64,000 nucleotides of DNA from an uncultured Pseudomonadales bacterium (GTDB lineage Bacteria; Pseudomonadota; Gammaproteobacteria; Pseudomonadales; Azotimanducaceae): the NCBI GenBank assembly GCA_943787425.1, contig CALSMJ010000001.1:62001-126000 (forward strand). The letters run 5' to 3'. The notes under the pieces are model-generated. The model was not told where the DNA came from and did no database searches. It was given only the letters and a program-made list of their open reading frames with translations. The position numbers and the translations under genes were made by a program. Shown here one piece after another: positions 31,066-40,092 of the stretch. Every line of letters starts with the position of its first letter. Position 1 is the first letter of the stretch.

Positions 31066-31707
31066 TCAAGCTTTGATCGATGGAAAAACCCCTTCCAGGA
31101 ATGTCCACGCTACGCGCTTGGCTTTGGCCCGAGTCATTTTCTTCGGCGCCAGTAAGAGGTTCAACCAAAGTCCATCAATGAGCGCAATGTAGCCATCGGT
31201 AACCGCGCCAACATTTACCGCTGCCTGCTGCATCGCGCCCAATTGCGTAAACAGCGCCCGAACCGAGCGCGCCGCACGAGCATCCGAGTCGGCGCAAATC
31301 TTTTGATAAGTAGGGCGCGACGTCGCCTCCCCATAAAAAGCAAACCACACCGCCATCTTGGTCGCCTCGGTCACCGAACGACTAAATTGAAACTGCACTA
31401 AAGCCGCCAATTGTTCGGAAGCCGATGAAAAGTTCGCCGCATTCAAAATGTCAGCTTGCCCGCGATTATATTCATCTGTGACAAATCGTAGTGTTTCGAT
31501 CAACAGATTTTCTTTACGTTCAAAATGCAAGTTGGCAATACCGCGACTGAGCCCCGCTTCCTTGGTGACTTGCGCCATCGTGACCGAGGACAAACCCACC
31601 TTCGAGATACAGCGCATGGTGGCAAGGATTAATTGCTGGCGTCGAACTGCACGCGGCAGAATTACCCGTTTCTTCCCCGCAACACTGTCGATTGTTTTCG
31701 TTTGCAT
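31066..31707 (-). CDS. TetR-family regulator, BetI-like
   Basis: 213 residues from ATG 31707 (an alternative start at 31737 is in the palindrome-side leader). The N-terminal helix-turn-helix is clear: RRQQLILATMRCISKVG, then VTMAQVTKEAGLSRGIANLHFERKENLL (about 20-65), the form seen in BetI-type regulators of choline and betaine genes. The C-terminal ligand domain contains ALVQFQFSRSV and WFAFYGEA, similar to BetI_C. It is divergent from the flavoprotein/Rieske operon, and a perfect palindrome sits between them. It is therefore the probable repressor of that operon, responding to its substrate. Confidence 0.85.
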   Translation of the reverse strand: MQTKTIDSVAGKKRVILPRAVRRQQLILATMRCISKVGLSSVTMAQVTKEAGLSRGIANLHFERKENLLIETLRFVTDEYNRGQADILNAANFSSASEQLAALVQFQFSRSVTEATKMAVWFAFYGEATSRPTYQKICADSDARAARSVRALFTQLGAMQQAAVNVGAVTDGYIALIDGLWLNLLLAPKKMTRAKAKRVAWTFLEGVFPSIKA

Positions 31708-31766
31708 ACCGAACACCAAGCCAGGCCAACCTTTCACGACTTCTAATCTAATTCAGAGCCAATACA

Positions 31767-31810
31767 AGAACAAGCCGAGAATGAACCCACGTTCATTCTC
31801 GGCTTGTTCT
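31767..31810. promoter_or_regulatory. Perfect 44-bp palindrome, probable TetR operator
   Basis: Two 20-base arms (31767-31786 and 31791-31810) are exact reverse complements around the 4-base centre CCAC. The core reads TGAAC-CCAC-GTTCA, the symmetric type of site used by TetR proteins. It lies between the BetI-like gene and the operon starting at 31873, about 60 bases from each start codon. No T-run follows, so it is not an intrinsic terminator. Its length would allow two regulator dimers or a cruciform. Confidence 0.7.
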
Positions 31811-31872
31811 AACTCTGCCAACGTGGCATCCTTTTACCTTTAAACACCGCCTCATCGACTCAGGAGACGCTA

Positions 31873-33489
31873 TTGAATAACTACGATGCGATCGTCATTG
31901 GCGCCGGTCACAATGGGCTGACCAATGCCGCCTATTTGGCCAAAGCTGGACTCAAAGTGGCCGTTTTAGAACGTAACCCCTACATTGGCGGCGCCACCGT
32001 GAGTCGAGAGCTTCACAAGGGGTGGTATTATTCCAACTGCTCCTACGTCTGCAGCCTGCTTCGTCCAGAGATCGCGCGCGATTTAGAACTCCCACGGCAC
32101 GGCCTGCAGGTCGTGCCTTTTGGGGGTGGCGCGACGTTTATGCGCAATGGTGATCACCTTGGCAACTACCACGATCACGATCGTCACTACCGAGAAATGG
32201 CCCGGCATTCTAAACGCGATGCCAATGCTTATGACCGCTATACGGCCGATGTCACGAAGCAAACTCGGCTCATCCGCCCCTTTTTAATGCGAACGCCGCC
32301 GGATCCGACTTCTTTGAAACCGCGTGACCTATCGGACCTTTTAGATTTCGCGAAGGCCTTTTTAAACATGGGGGAAGCCGGCCTTGCGGACACGATTGCC
32401 TTTTGGACCAAAAGTGTTGGCGACTACCTGGGGGAGTATTTTGAAACCGATGTGATTAAAGCCCACATGGCCGGCAGCGGCATTATCGGCACCGCGCTGG
32501 GCGTTTATTCGCCTGGCACTGCTTATGTGCTCCTGCATCACTACATGGGCGATGTGGACGGCAACGTTGGGTCCTGGGGTTTTGCACGGGGCGGGATGGG
32601 TGCTGTCGCGGATTCTATTGCGAAAGCCTTTAAATCTTATGGCGGTGAGATCATCTGCGATGCAGACGTTGATCAAATTATGGTCCGCGGCAGAAAAACC
32701 ACCGGCGTCGCCCTGCGCAATGGCGACGAATATCTCGCGCCGATTGTGGTCTCGAACCTGGATCCAAAACGAACCTTCCTCGATATTATGGATGCCAAGG
32801 ACCTGCCCGCGGCAGTTGTCAAAAAAGCTGAAAATTTCAAGATACGCGGCTCTTCCGGAAAATTAAACATTGCCCTTGATGGGCTGCCCATCTTCAACGG
32901 CCTGGATCCTAAGAACCCCGTGATGGCGGGCGACCTGCACTTTACCGACTCCTTAGAGCGACAAGAACGTGCCTATGACGATTGGAAGAACGAAACCTGG
33001 TCGAAGGACCCTTACCTCGACATGATGATCCCATCGCTCACCGATCCCACCATGGCGCCACCCGGCAAGCACATGATGTCCGTGTTTGTACAATATGCGC
33101 CGCCGAAAATCGATGGCCGTGACTGGACCGCCGAAGACAAAGCTGGGTTTGAGAAAACCGTGATTGATCAAATCTCAACTTATAGCCCGAACTTTAAGGA
33201 TTTGATTCTGCACTGTGAAACGCGAACACCCCAGGACATTGAAGCCGAAGTCGGATTGACGGAGGGCAACATCTTCCAAGGGGAGTTGACCTTTGATCAG
33301 TTGCTCTTTAATCGCCCTTTTCCAGGCTACGCGCAATACCGTGGTCCGGTCACTGGCATGTATATGTGCGGCTCGGGGACTCATCCTGGCGGCGGCGTTA
33401 TGTCTGCGCCTGGCGCAAACGCAGCAAGAGAAATTCTGCGTGACTTGAACAAACCCAATACTGTCCCGGGAGGCTACGCCGATGACTGA
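31873..33489 (+). CDS. FAD-dependent oxidoreductase, phytoene-dehydrogenase-like (first of a pair)
   Basis: 538 residues. The N-terminal Rossmann motif is intact (YDAIVIGAGHNGLTNAAYLA, then LERNPYIGGA), binding FAD. The C-terminal FAD-closing segment reads MYMCGSGTHPGGGVMSAPG. The overall layout is that of CrtI/phytoene-dehydrogenase-like amine or polyisoprenoid oxidoreductases, but no carotenoid genes are nearby. The start is TTG with AGGAG upstream. The stop overlaps the next gene by 8 bases. It probably takes part in oxidising a methylated amine or its product, by operon context. Substrate unknown. Confidence 0.82.
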   Translation: MNNYDAIVIGAGHNGLTNAAYLAKAGLKVAVLERNPYIGGATVSRELHKGWYYSNCSYVCSLLRPEIARDLELPRHGLQVVPFGGGATFMRNGDHLGNYHDHDRHYREMARHSKRDANAYDRYTADVTKQTRLIRPFLMRTPPDPTSLKPRDLSDLLDFAKAFLNMGEAGLADTIAFWTKSVGDYLGEYFETDVIKAHMAGSGIIGTALGVYSPGTAYVLLHHYMGDVDGNVGSWGFARGGMGAVADSIAKAFKSYGGEIICDADVDQIMVRGRKTTGVALRNGDEYLAPIVVSNLDPKRTFLDIMDAKDLPAAVVKKAENFKIRGSSGKLNIALDGLPIFNGLDPKNPVMAGDLHFTDSLERQERAYDDWKNETWSKDPYLDMMIPSLTDPTMAPPGKHMMSVFVQYAPPKIDGRDWTAEDKAGFEKTVIDQISTYSPNFKDLILHCETRTPQDIEAEVGLTEGNIFQGELTFDQLLFNRPFPGYAQYRGPVTGMYMCGSGTHPGGGVMSAPGANAAREILRDLNKPNTVPGGYADD

Positions 33490-35044
33490 TTTTGATGCCA
33501 TCATTATAGGAGCCGGTCACAACGGCCTGGTTTGCGCCAGCTATCTCGCTAAAGCAGGTAAAAAGGTCTTGGTACTAGAGTCCCGCGCGGTGCCCGGAGG
33601 CTGTGCCGCAACCCACGAATTCGCACCAGGCTTTCAGGTTTCAAGCTGCGCTCAATGGCTGTATCAGCTCAGCCCAAAAGTTGTCTCAGACTTAAAATTG
33701 CCGCAGCACGGTTTGGCCTATGCAGCCGAGGGCCTTGCGACCATCGCGCTCGATGAAACCGGTGACCACTTGCGTTTACAGGGTGATTCGGCGTCGGGCG
33801 GCGGGATCTCCAGTGAAGATCAAAAAGCGTACGCGGTTTTTCGGAAGAAAATGCGCAAGTACGCAAAACTGATGAAAACAGCCTATGACACCCGACCGCC
33901 GAAACTCGTGGAACATGATTTTCGCGACAAGATGACCTTTGCCAAGCTTGGGCTGGGCATGAAGCTGTTGGGTAAAGACGACATGAGTGACCTCATGCGT
34001 CTGATCTTGATCAATATTTTTGACGTTATGAAAGAAACCTTTGGGTCGTCAAAACTGCAAGCAGCGATCGCGCTCGATGCGGTTATCGGAACCCCGATGG
34101 GCCCACGATCCCCAAACACCGTTTTCACTTATCTGCACCGATTTCTCGGCGAGGTCCTTGGCTTTGAGGGCGCAACTCAGGTCAAAGGCGGCATGGGCAC
34201 GCTGGGTGCAGCCTTGAGTAATGCCGCCACCGATCTCGGCGCGGTCGTTCGATGCAATACGACCGTTGCAAGCATCGACAAAACGCACGATCGGGTCACC
34301 GGCGTCACGTTAAGCTCTGGCGAGTGCATAACGGCCAAACTTGTGGTGTCCAGCGCAGACCCCAAGACAACCTTCAAATCCTTGTTGGGTTATCACCATA
34401 TGGAGGCAGGTCTGGTTCGTCGAATCGAACAAATTCGCTTCAAAAGCGGCACGGTGAAAGTTCACCTTGCGCTCTCCGGCCTCCCGACCTTTACCGGGCT
34501 CGATCAAAGCGACCTAGGCCAGCGTCTGGTGATTGCACCCAGCCTGAACGCCCTGGAGTCAGCTTTTAACCCTTTGAAGTATGATGAAAGCTCTGAGCGG
34601 CCGGTCATGGATATCAGCATGCCAACGATTCACGACCCAAGTCTTGCGCCAAACGGGCAGCATGTTTTGTCCGCCATCGTGCAGTATGCCCCGCTCAACC
34701 CTAAGGGCGGCTGGGAGGCCCTACGGGCCCCCTTTATGACCGCAGTGATTGCAGAACTCGCGCGCTATGCGCCCGACATTGCCTCACTGATCACGGCGGA
34801 GGAACTGTTGACCCCCGCTGACCTTGCAGCAACCTTCGGCATGACCGGCGGCAATTGGCATCACGGTGAACTCACCATGGATCAGGTGCTGATGACGCGA
34901 CCCGCAACCGGTATTAGCCAATACCAAACGGGCATTGCCGGTCTTTATCTTTGCGGCGCGGGCAGTCACCCCGGCGGCGGCCTGATGGGCTTGGCCGGAA
35001 GGAATTCAGCTCAGGAAATTATTCGACAGGGAGAACTGGCATGA
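33482..35044 (+). CDS. FAD-dependent oxidoreductase, phytoene-dehydrogenase-like (second of a pair)
   Basis: 520 residues, clearly paralogous to the preceding gene along its length. It begins FDAIIIGAGHNGLVCASYLA with LESRAVPGG and ends LYLCGAGSHPGGGLMGLAG. Both share WHHGE or FQGELTFDQLL-type phrases before the end. The pair may form a heteromer or act on successive intermediates. ATG at 33482 overlaps the first gene, and the stop overlaps the GcvT-like gene by ATGA, so all three are translationally coupled. Confidence 0.82.
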   Translation: MTDFDAIIIGAGHNGLVCASYLAKAGKKVLVLESRAVPGGCAATHEFAPGFQVSSCAQWLYQLSPKVVSDLKLPQHGLAYAAEGLATIALDETGDHLRLQGDSASGGGISSEDQKAYAVFRKKMRKYAKLMKTAYDTRPPKLVEHDFRDKMTFAKLGLGMKLLGKDDMSDLMRLILINIFDVMKETFGSSKLQAAIALDAVIGTPMGPRSPNTVFTYLHRFLGEVLGFEGATQVKGGMGTLGAALSNAATDLGAVVRCNTTVASIDKTHDRVTGVTLSSGECITAKLVVSSADPKTTFKSLLGYHHMEAGLVRRIEQIRFKSGTVKVHLALSGLPTFTGLDQSDLGQRLVIAPSLNALESAFNPLKYDESSERPVMDISMPTIHDPSLAPNGQHVLSAIVQYAPLNPKGGWEALRAPFMTAVIAELARYAPDIASLITAEELLTPADLAATFGMTGGNWHHGELTMDQVLMTRPATGISQYQTGIAGLYLCGAGSHPGGGLMGLAGRNSAQEIIRQGELA

Positions 35045-36225
35045 ACTCACCCACGCGCGCCACCATGCTGTTAGAGACCCCGTTTCACTCACGGGTAGCC
35101 GATCGCTGTAAGATCAATGACTGGGGCAATTGGATGGGCTACACGACCCCCAACGCCTACTTCGATGTGGAGCTTGAATACTTTTCAATTCGGAGCACGA
35201 CCGGGGTGTTTGATCTGTCCCCCATGAACAAGTACCGGATTCAAGGACCCGATGCGGAAGCCTATCTGAATCGAATGGCCACACGAAACATCTCCAAAAT
35301 CGGGATCAACCGAGTCGGTTATACCGTTTGGTGTAACGATGCGGGGATGGTGATGGATGACGGCACTATTTTCAGGCTGGGCGAATCCGACTACCGGCTG
35401 TGCTCTTACCAGCGCGCCATCGACTGGCTGCTTTGGTGCGCCCTGGGCTTTGATGTCACCATTACCGATGAGACCGAAGACCTAGCAGCGCTTGCCGTTC
35501 AGGGTCCAACGTCCTGCACCTCGCTCACCGAAATGGGTTTGACCGATCTCAATACGCTCAAACCATTTGGAATGCGCACCTACGATTTTGAGGGCGAAAA
35601 ACTCATGGTCAGCCGCACGGGTTTTACGGGCGATCTTGGGTATGAAGTTTGGGTTTCGCCGGAAAAAGCCGAAACCCTTTGGGATCAACTCTTTGATGCG
35701 GGCAAGGAATATCTGATCAAACCATTTGGCAGCTATGCACTGGACATCGCGCGCATCGAGACCGGATTTATTCAAGCTGGCGTTGATTTTGTCCCGGCTG
35801 AAGAGATGGTCCGCCCAGGTCGCGCGCGCAGCCCCTTTGAGCTCGGGCTGAGTTGGTTAGTGGACCTTGAAAAGCCCCTATTTAACGGCAGAACGGCCCT
35901 GCTCAAGGAAAAAGCCAAGGGCTCACGCTATCGGTTTGCCATCTTAAATGTAGATGGCAACAAACCGGCCGATCACTCCTTTATCTTAAAAGGCGACCGC
36001 CAGATTGGTACCGTGACCTCGGCCGCTTGGTGCCCGACAGCGAAGTCCAATATCGCTTTTGCCCAACTCGAAATGCCAGAAGGCAGTATTGGCGAGGAAT
36101 ATGTTGCTGAGATTTACTATCAGCGCGAACTTCATTGGACGCGCCTATTAGCGCCTTGCAAAGTCATCGATGGCCCCATTTTTAATCCGAAGCGACGCCG
36201 TCAGACACCGGCGATTCCGCATTAA
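35041..36225 (+). CDS. GcvT-family (aminomethyltransferase-like) protein, probable tetrahydrofolate-dependent demethylase
   Basis: 394 residues from ATG 35041, preceded by GGGAGAA and overlapping the upstream stop. The two GcvT domains are present. Folate-binding phrases are seen: FDLSPMNKYRIQGPDAEAYL (about 59-78), AVQGP, MVSRTGFTGDLGYEVWV (about 197-213) and the C-terminal barrel with GTVTSAAWCPT. Relatives include glycine-cleavage T protein, dimethylglycine and sarcosine demethylating enzymes, and the DMSP demethylase DmdA. Here it probably passes a methyl or methylene unit to tetrahydrofolate. Which substrate is used is inference only. Confidence 0.8.
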   Translation: MNSPTRATMLLETPFHSRVADRCKINDWGNWMGYTTPNAYFDVELEYFSIRSTTGVFDLSPMNKYRIQGPDAEAYLNRMATRNISKIGINRVGYTVWCNDAGMVMDDGTIFRLGESDYRLCSYQRAIDWLLWCALGFDVTITDETEDLAALAVQGPTSCTSLTEMGLTDLNTLKPFGMRTYDFEGEKLMVSRTGFTGDLGYEVWVSPEKAETLWDQLFDAGKEYLIKPFGSYALDIARIETGFIQAGVDFVPAEEMVRPGRARSPFELGLSWLVDLEKPLFNGRTALLKEKAKGSRYRFAILNVDGNKPADHSFILKGDRQIGTVTSAAWCPTAKSNIAFAQLEMPEGSIGEEYVAEIYYQRELHWTRLLAPCKVIDGPIFNPKRRRQTPAIPH

Positions 36226-36275
36226 GACGTTTGCATGCAAACCCTGACCCAACGAACTCCGGGAGGCGCCCATAA

Positions 36276-37550
36276 GTGACTTTGATTGCGACGGATGTTG
36301 ATGACTCAATCGAAAAATTACGCGGCAAACTAGCAGCTGAACTGACCCGCCCTAACCATGCGATGGATCCTTACTTTTATCGATCACACTTGGTGCATGA
36401 CCGGGAACTCGAACATCTGATTTTTAAAAGTTGGATCTACGCCCTGCACGCGAGTGAAATCCCCAATAAAGGGGATTACCAGCTGCTCGAGATTGGTGAA
36501 GACTCCATCATTATCGCCCGAGATCATCAGGGCGTGCTCCACGCCATGCATAACATCTGTCGGCATCGCGGGGCCGCGGTCTGTGAGGCCCCTTGCGGCA
36601 ATCGAAGCACGTTTGTCTGCCCGTACCATGGGTGGGTGTACAATTTAGACGGCTCGATGCGCGCGGCTCGAGAGATGCACGTGGCGAGCGATTTCAATGC
36701 CCAGGATCACGGCCTGAAAAAAATAAAGCTCGTGAGCTATATGGGGCTGGTCTTCATTAACTGTGATCCCAATGCGGCCGACTTTTTAGGTCCTTTGTCG
36801 AACTTGGACAAGCCCCTCGGCGCCTATCAACTCGAGTCGGCCAAGGTCGCTCATAAGAAGACCTATCATATTCCCGCTAACTGGAAGCTGGTGCTTGAGA
36901 ATTACCTCGAGTGTTATCACTGTGCCACGTCGCATCGAGCCTACGCAAAGATGCACACCTTGAAGGATTTAGAGGAAAACGTTCAGCCCGTGGTGAATGC
37001 CATGCTCGCTCGCAGCGATGCTGTGACCGGCGTCGATGGTATGAGCACCAGCTATCGAAAAATCTATCTCGATGCCGAAGGATTCGGTGCCTGCAGCTAC
37101 ACCAGCCGCTATGGTTTGTTTGATGGCTATCTGACCGGTAGCCGGGATGGACAACCCGTCGCGCCGCTTATGGGTCAGATCAAGGATTATGATGGCGGCG
37201 CGGGCGACTATCAGATGGGACCGCTTACCTTCATGTTGAACTATCCCGATCACTGCGTCTTGTACCGCTTCTTACCCCGAACCCTCACCACGACCGACGT
37301 CGAGATCGTCTGGTACGTCAATGGGGACGCGCAGGCGGGTGTTGATTATGAAGTCGAAGACCTAATTTGGTTGTGGGACCATACGACTCAGGAAGATGAG
37401 TACATAATTTTGCGTAACAGCAAAGGCGTCAACTCGCGTTTTTTCGAACCCGGACCCTACCACCCTGAGTTTGAGGGCACCCTACAAGACTTTGTCCATT
37501 GGTATCTGCATACGCTTCGCCAAACTTTACCGGGTCACGCTGCCCCGTAA
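36276..37550 (+). CDS. Rieske-type aromatic-ring-hydroxylating/demethylating oxygenase, alpha subunit
   Basis: 424 residues. The Rieske 2Fe-2S cluster is formed by CRHRG (about 90) and CPYHGW (about 110). The mononuclear iron site starts with ENYLECYHCATSHRAY (about 209-224). The family includes ring dioxygenases and N-demethylating or C-N cleaving enzymes acting on betaines such as glycine betaine, stachydrine and carnitine. The start is GTG with GGAGG ten bases upstream. It lies 50 bases after the GcvT-like gene, same operon. No ferredoxin or reductase component is encoded nearby, so electrons must come from elsewhere. The stop abuts a convergent gene. Confidence 0.85.
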   Translation: MTLIATDVDDSIEKLRGKLAAELTRPNHAMDPYFYRSHLVHDRELEHLIFKSWIYALHASEIPNKGDYQLLEIGEDSIIIARDHQGVLHAMHNICRHRGAAVCEAPCGNRSTFVCPYHGWVYNLDGSMRAAREMHVASDFNAQDHGLKKIKLVSYMGLVFINCDPNAADFLGPLSNLDKPLGAYQLESAKVAHKKTYHIPANWKLVLENYLECYHCATSHRAYAKMHTLKDLEENVQPVVNAMLARSDAVTGVDGMSTSYRKIYLDAEGFGACSYTSRYGLFDGYLTGSRDGQPVAPLMGQIKDYDGGAGDYQMGPLTFMLNYPDHCVLYRFLPRTLTTTDVEIVWYVNGDAQAGVDYEVEDLIWLWDHTTQEDEYIILRNSKGVNSRFFEPGPYHPEFEGTLQDFVHWYLHTLRQTLPGHAAP

Positions 37551-38069
37551 TCAATTAGCCGCGCCATATCCATTGATGCCGGTCCCCAAGGACAGTTCTG
37601 TTGCTGGACGATTCCAAGCCGTCGCGCGAATATTCCGATCACGCGCTTCTATGCGCCAGCGCTCGATACAAACCTGTCGCCGATTTTTGCCCACCTGGCT
37701 TCGACAAAACAATTGAGCTCTGCCACCTGCCCCATAGATCGTAACTGGGCGGATTGGCGACAACGCATCCTTGCGTCCTATGCTCGCAAGCAGCGCTCGA
37801 GGTTCCGACCAACAAGCCCGTTTTTCAACGCACTGCAGTAGGATCTGCGCCCCATTCAGGGTCACGATTTGGTTTTGACGAAGACAAGCAACTGGCGCGT
37901 CATAAGCCGCCAGCGCAGCACCGCATTCAAATCCAGCGCGTTCAAGTTTCTTAATTTGCTGCTCTGGCGTGAATGAAACCCGAATATCTAAAGCCAAAGC
38001 ACCAGTGCTTGCGCCAAACTGGAGCAAAATAACGCCGATCAGTTTCGTCAAAAGGTTTAATTTGTACAT
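37551..38069 (-). CDS. Small exported Cys-containing protein of unknown function
   Basis: 172 residues with an N-terminal signal peptide (LLTKLIGVILLQFGASTGALA). The mature part has about seven Cys (for example CGAALAAYDAPVACL, LLQCVEKRACW, LFCRSQ, VCIERW), probably disulfide-bonded in the periplasm. No family recognised. Its stop directly abuts the Rieske gene stop on the other strand. The upstream side is a 532-base spacer. Clean signal peptide and even Cys spacing support a real gene. Confidence 0.5.
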   Translation of the reverse strand: MYKLNLLTKLIGVILLQFGASTGALALDIRVSFTPEQQIKKLERAGFECGAALAAYDAPVACLRQNQIVTLNGAQILLQCVEKRACWSEPRALLASIGRKDALSPIRPVTIYGAGGRAQLFCRSQVGKNRRQVCIERWRIEARDRNIRATAWNRPATELSLGTGINGYGAAN

Positions 38070-38601
38070 TACTGCTTTTCATATGCCGCTTTAAAACAGT
38101 TATTGACTTTACAGCATCGGGCAACGCTTTGACTTTCAGACCGCCTAGTCCTGAGTCGAATAACGCCAACAAAAAATGCTGGAACTTGAAATCCCGCAGC
38201 CTATGCAGGCTATTATTATCGGTTTGGTAAAGAAAGAAGGCAGATTAGGCCAATAAAATGATCAATTCGCGCAATAAATTCTCGCTATTTACTCATTAGC
38301 GCAAGTTAGGCGTTATATGCGTGCTTTTAGGCTTGATTTCAAAAAGAGGCATAATAGCTTCACTTTGCGCGAATTTAACAATTATTGATCCGCTACTCAC
38401 CCAAGATGTCCGTAAAAGCGCCCTGCTAGATCGGTCTGCACCGCACGCACTCAGAGCATTCTCCATCGAGGTAATTCGGCCTAGCGGCCGCAACAGGCCC
38501 TGCATCAGGCGATGGTTAAACCCAAAAACCGTGAGCGCCGCCAATCAACGCAACAGACATCAAAACTCGTTTGGTGCTGGCGGACGACACTGGCGCGCAG
38601 G
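38070..38601. other. Intergenic, A+T-richer spacer, no gene seen
   Basis: 532 bases between two minus-strand genes. It contains an isolated TTAGGCGTTATATGC segment at about 38306-38320 of the kind seen at integron recombination sites, but no partner half was found. Open frames here lack protein character. Confidence 0.35.
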
Positions 38602-39471
38602 TTAAGCCGTAACCTCATCATGATTGGTACCGTCCTCGATCGCGGTGCGCCACTGCTTGAGATTCCATTCGATCGCCCAGAAACCACCGATCCACAACGC
38701 TTGATCAAAGGCGTAGAGGTAGTGCCCTGTGACCAGCCAAAAGAGGCCATCGATGATCAGCACGCCGTAGCCAAATCGAGCAATGTTTGCGAGCAGCACC
38801 AATCGGCCTTCGATTACGGCCGCACTTTGAAGCCGCACAGACAGCTCGATGGCACAAACCACCAAGAGCCAGATGAGCGCATCTTGCAAATCGATCCAGG
38901 TATGCCAACCCGCTAATTCATAGCCTGGCGCATCCGTGACCACGTTGGCTTCCAAGTAAAAGAGCCCCACGTCAGACGTCAACGCCGCGCAATTGTCACG
39001 GGTGATGCGCTCGTACGCGAGGTTTTGACTGAAAAAAATGTCTTGATCCGCCAACGCACATGCGGCGACCGGTTCAGGCGCAGCATCTAGCTCTAAATAG
39101 TTTTGGGCGGCATTTAAATTGGTAACAATTGTGTGCGCCAACAGGACGTAACACATGAGCCGCAGCCCTTGCAGGCTGCGTCGAACCCACCACACGGACA
39201 ATGCCTGATAAGACAGCCAATAGGTTTCAAGCTCAAAGGCCAGTAGCAAGCCAAGCCAACCCAACTCATCGATGGTCGTGACAAAAACCCGCGTCCAAGC
39301 CAGCAGCGGACTGTCCGCGCTGAGCATCAAGCGCGCTTGCTGGGCCTCTTCAAAAAAATATTGCAGGAAATTCAAAATGAGTACGGCAAAGATCAAATAT
39401 TTGAGGGTTTGACCTGCCATCAGCGCCTGAAGGACCTGCCCTGCCTTTCTGCGCCCCTCGAGTTGTGTCAT
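38602..39471 (-). CDS. Integral membrane protein of unknown function
   Basis: 289 residues with about six hydrophobic segments: about 22-42, 68-85, 105-120, 198-215, 228-248 and 255-272. A ~60-residue hydrophilic loop between helices 3 and 4 has two Cys (CALADQD and DNCAAL) that may form a periplasmic disulfide. Trp-rich. No known motif. ATG at 39471. Single gene, no operon partners. Confidence 0.6.
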   Translation of the reverse strand: MTQLEGRRKAGQVLQALMAGQTLKYLIFAVLILNFLQYFFEEAQQARLMLSADSPLLAWTRVFVTTIDELGWLGLLLAFELETYWLSYQALSVWWVRRSLQGLRLMCYVLLAHTIVTNLNAAQNYLELDAAPEPVAACALADQDIFFSQNLAYERITRDNCAALTSDVGLFYLEANVVTDAPGYELAGWHTWIDLQDALIWLLVVCAIELSVRLQSAAVIEGRLVLLANIARFGYGVLIIDGLFWLVTGHYLYAFDQALWIGGFWAIEWNLKQWRTAIEDGTNHDEVTA

Positions 39472-40092
39472 CGTTGCTCCGCTGTCATCAAGGGCTTATC
39501 CTGTATCCGATCAGAGACTTACTTCGTATCCGAGCCATAGGCTGTTTGAAGTTTAACGCAACCCATCCCATGCATTTTGTGCTGCGCCGTGTTGCCGAAT
39601 CGATCACTGAAAAAGCGGGCTTACAATTGCCTTTAGGGCGGACCACCACGAGCAAGCTACTGCCGCTTTCTGTGATTCTAACCAGCAGGCGTTTTACGCT
39701 GCACCCACGCCTTTTCCCGTCGTGACGTAAACATCGCACACTGAACGAGACCTGTAAAACCCTATCCTTGCGCGCACTCAGGCGCGATGGCAGGGGCTAC
39801 CGCGGATTCAACCAACGCGCCACCCGCTGAGCGCCATGATCTACTCTTCTCATTTTTTTGAACCGGCTCTTCTTGAGCAATAGCCTCAATCAGATCCAGC
39901 GATAGCGATGATTGGCGCGCATCTATCAATTGTCGGGCATCAAAGCTTATCGATTTGCAGCGTGGTCAATCAGCGCAAATCAATTGGCGGTTTGCTGATC
40001 CATCGGCTATGTCAATTCGTTAACAAAACCCTGATTGACAGCGGGTCATCCCAGCCGCAAAGTAACCCCACACGGCTTCTAAAAGGAACATT
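39472..40092. other. Divergent intergenic region
   Basis: 621 bases between a minus-strand membrane protein and a plus-strand MAPEG gene. Overlapping open frames around 39465-39740 exist on both strands, but neither resembles a protein or has a ribosome-binding site. The only suggestive element is the promoter candidate listed at 40035-40063. Confidence 0.35.
40035..40063 (+). promoter_or_regulatory. Candidate sigma-70 promoter for the MAPEG gene
   Basis: A perfect -35 hexamer TTGACA (40035-40040) is followed after 17 bases by CAAAGT (40058-40063), which matches TATAAT at only three positions. It lies 30 bases before the MAPEG ATG. Confidence 0.3.

Noticed and set aside
31767..31810. The long palindrome as a transcription terminator
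   Set aside because: No T-run follows on either strand, and it lies between two divergent start sites, where an operator fits better.
38300..38325. Integron attC-like segment (GTTAGGC followed by GTTATATGC)
   Set aside because: No complementary GCCTAAC-type partner or palindromic attC body was found nearby and there is no integrase in the window.
39465..39740. Open frames on both strands upstream of the MAPEG gene
   Set aside because: Neither peptide shows a fold or family pattern, signal peptide or start signal, and they overlap each other on opposite strands.
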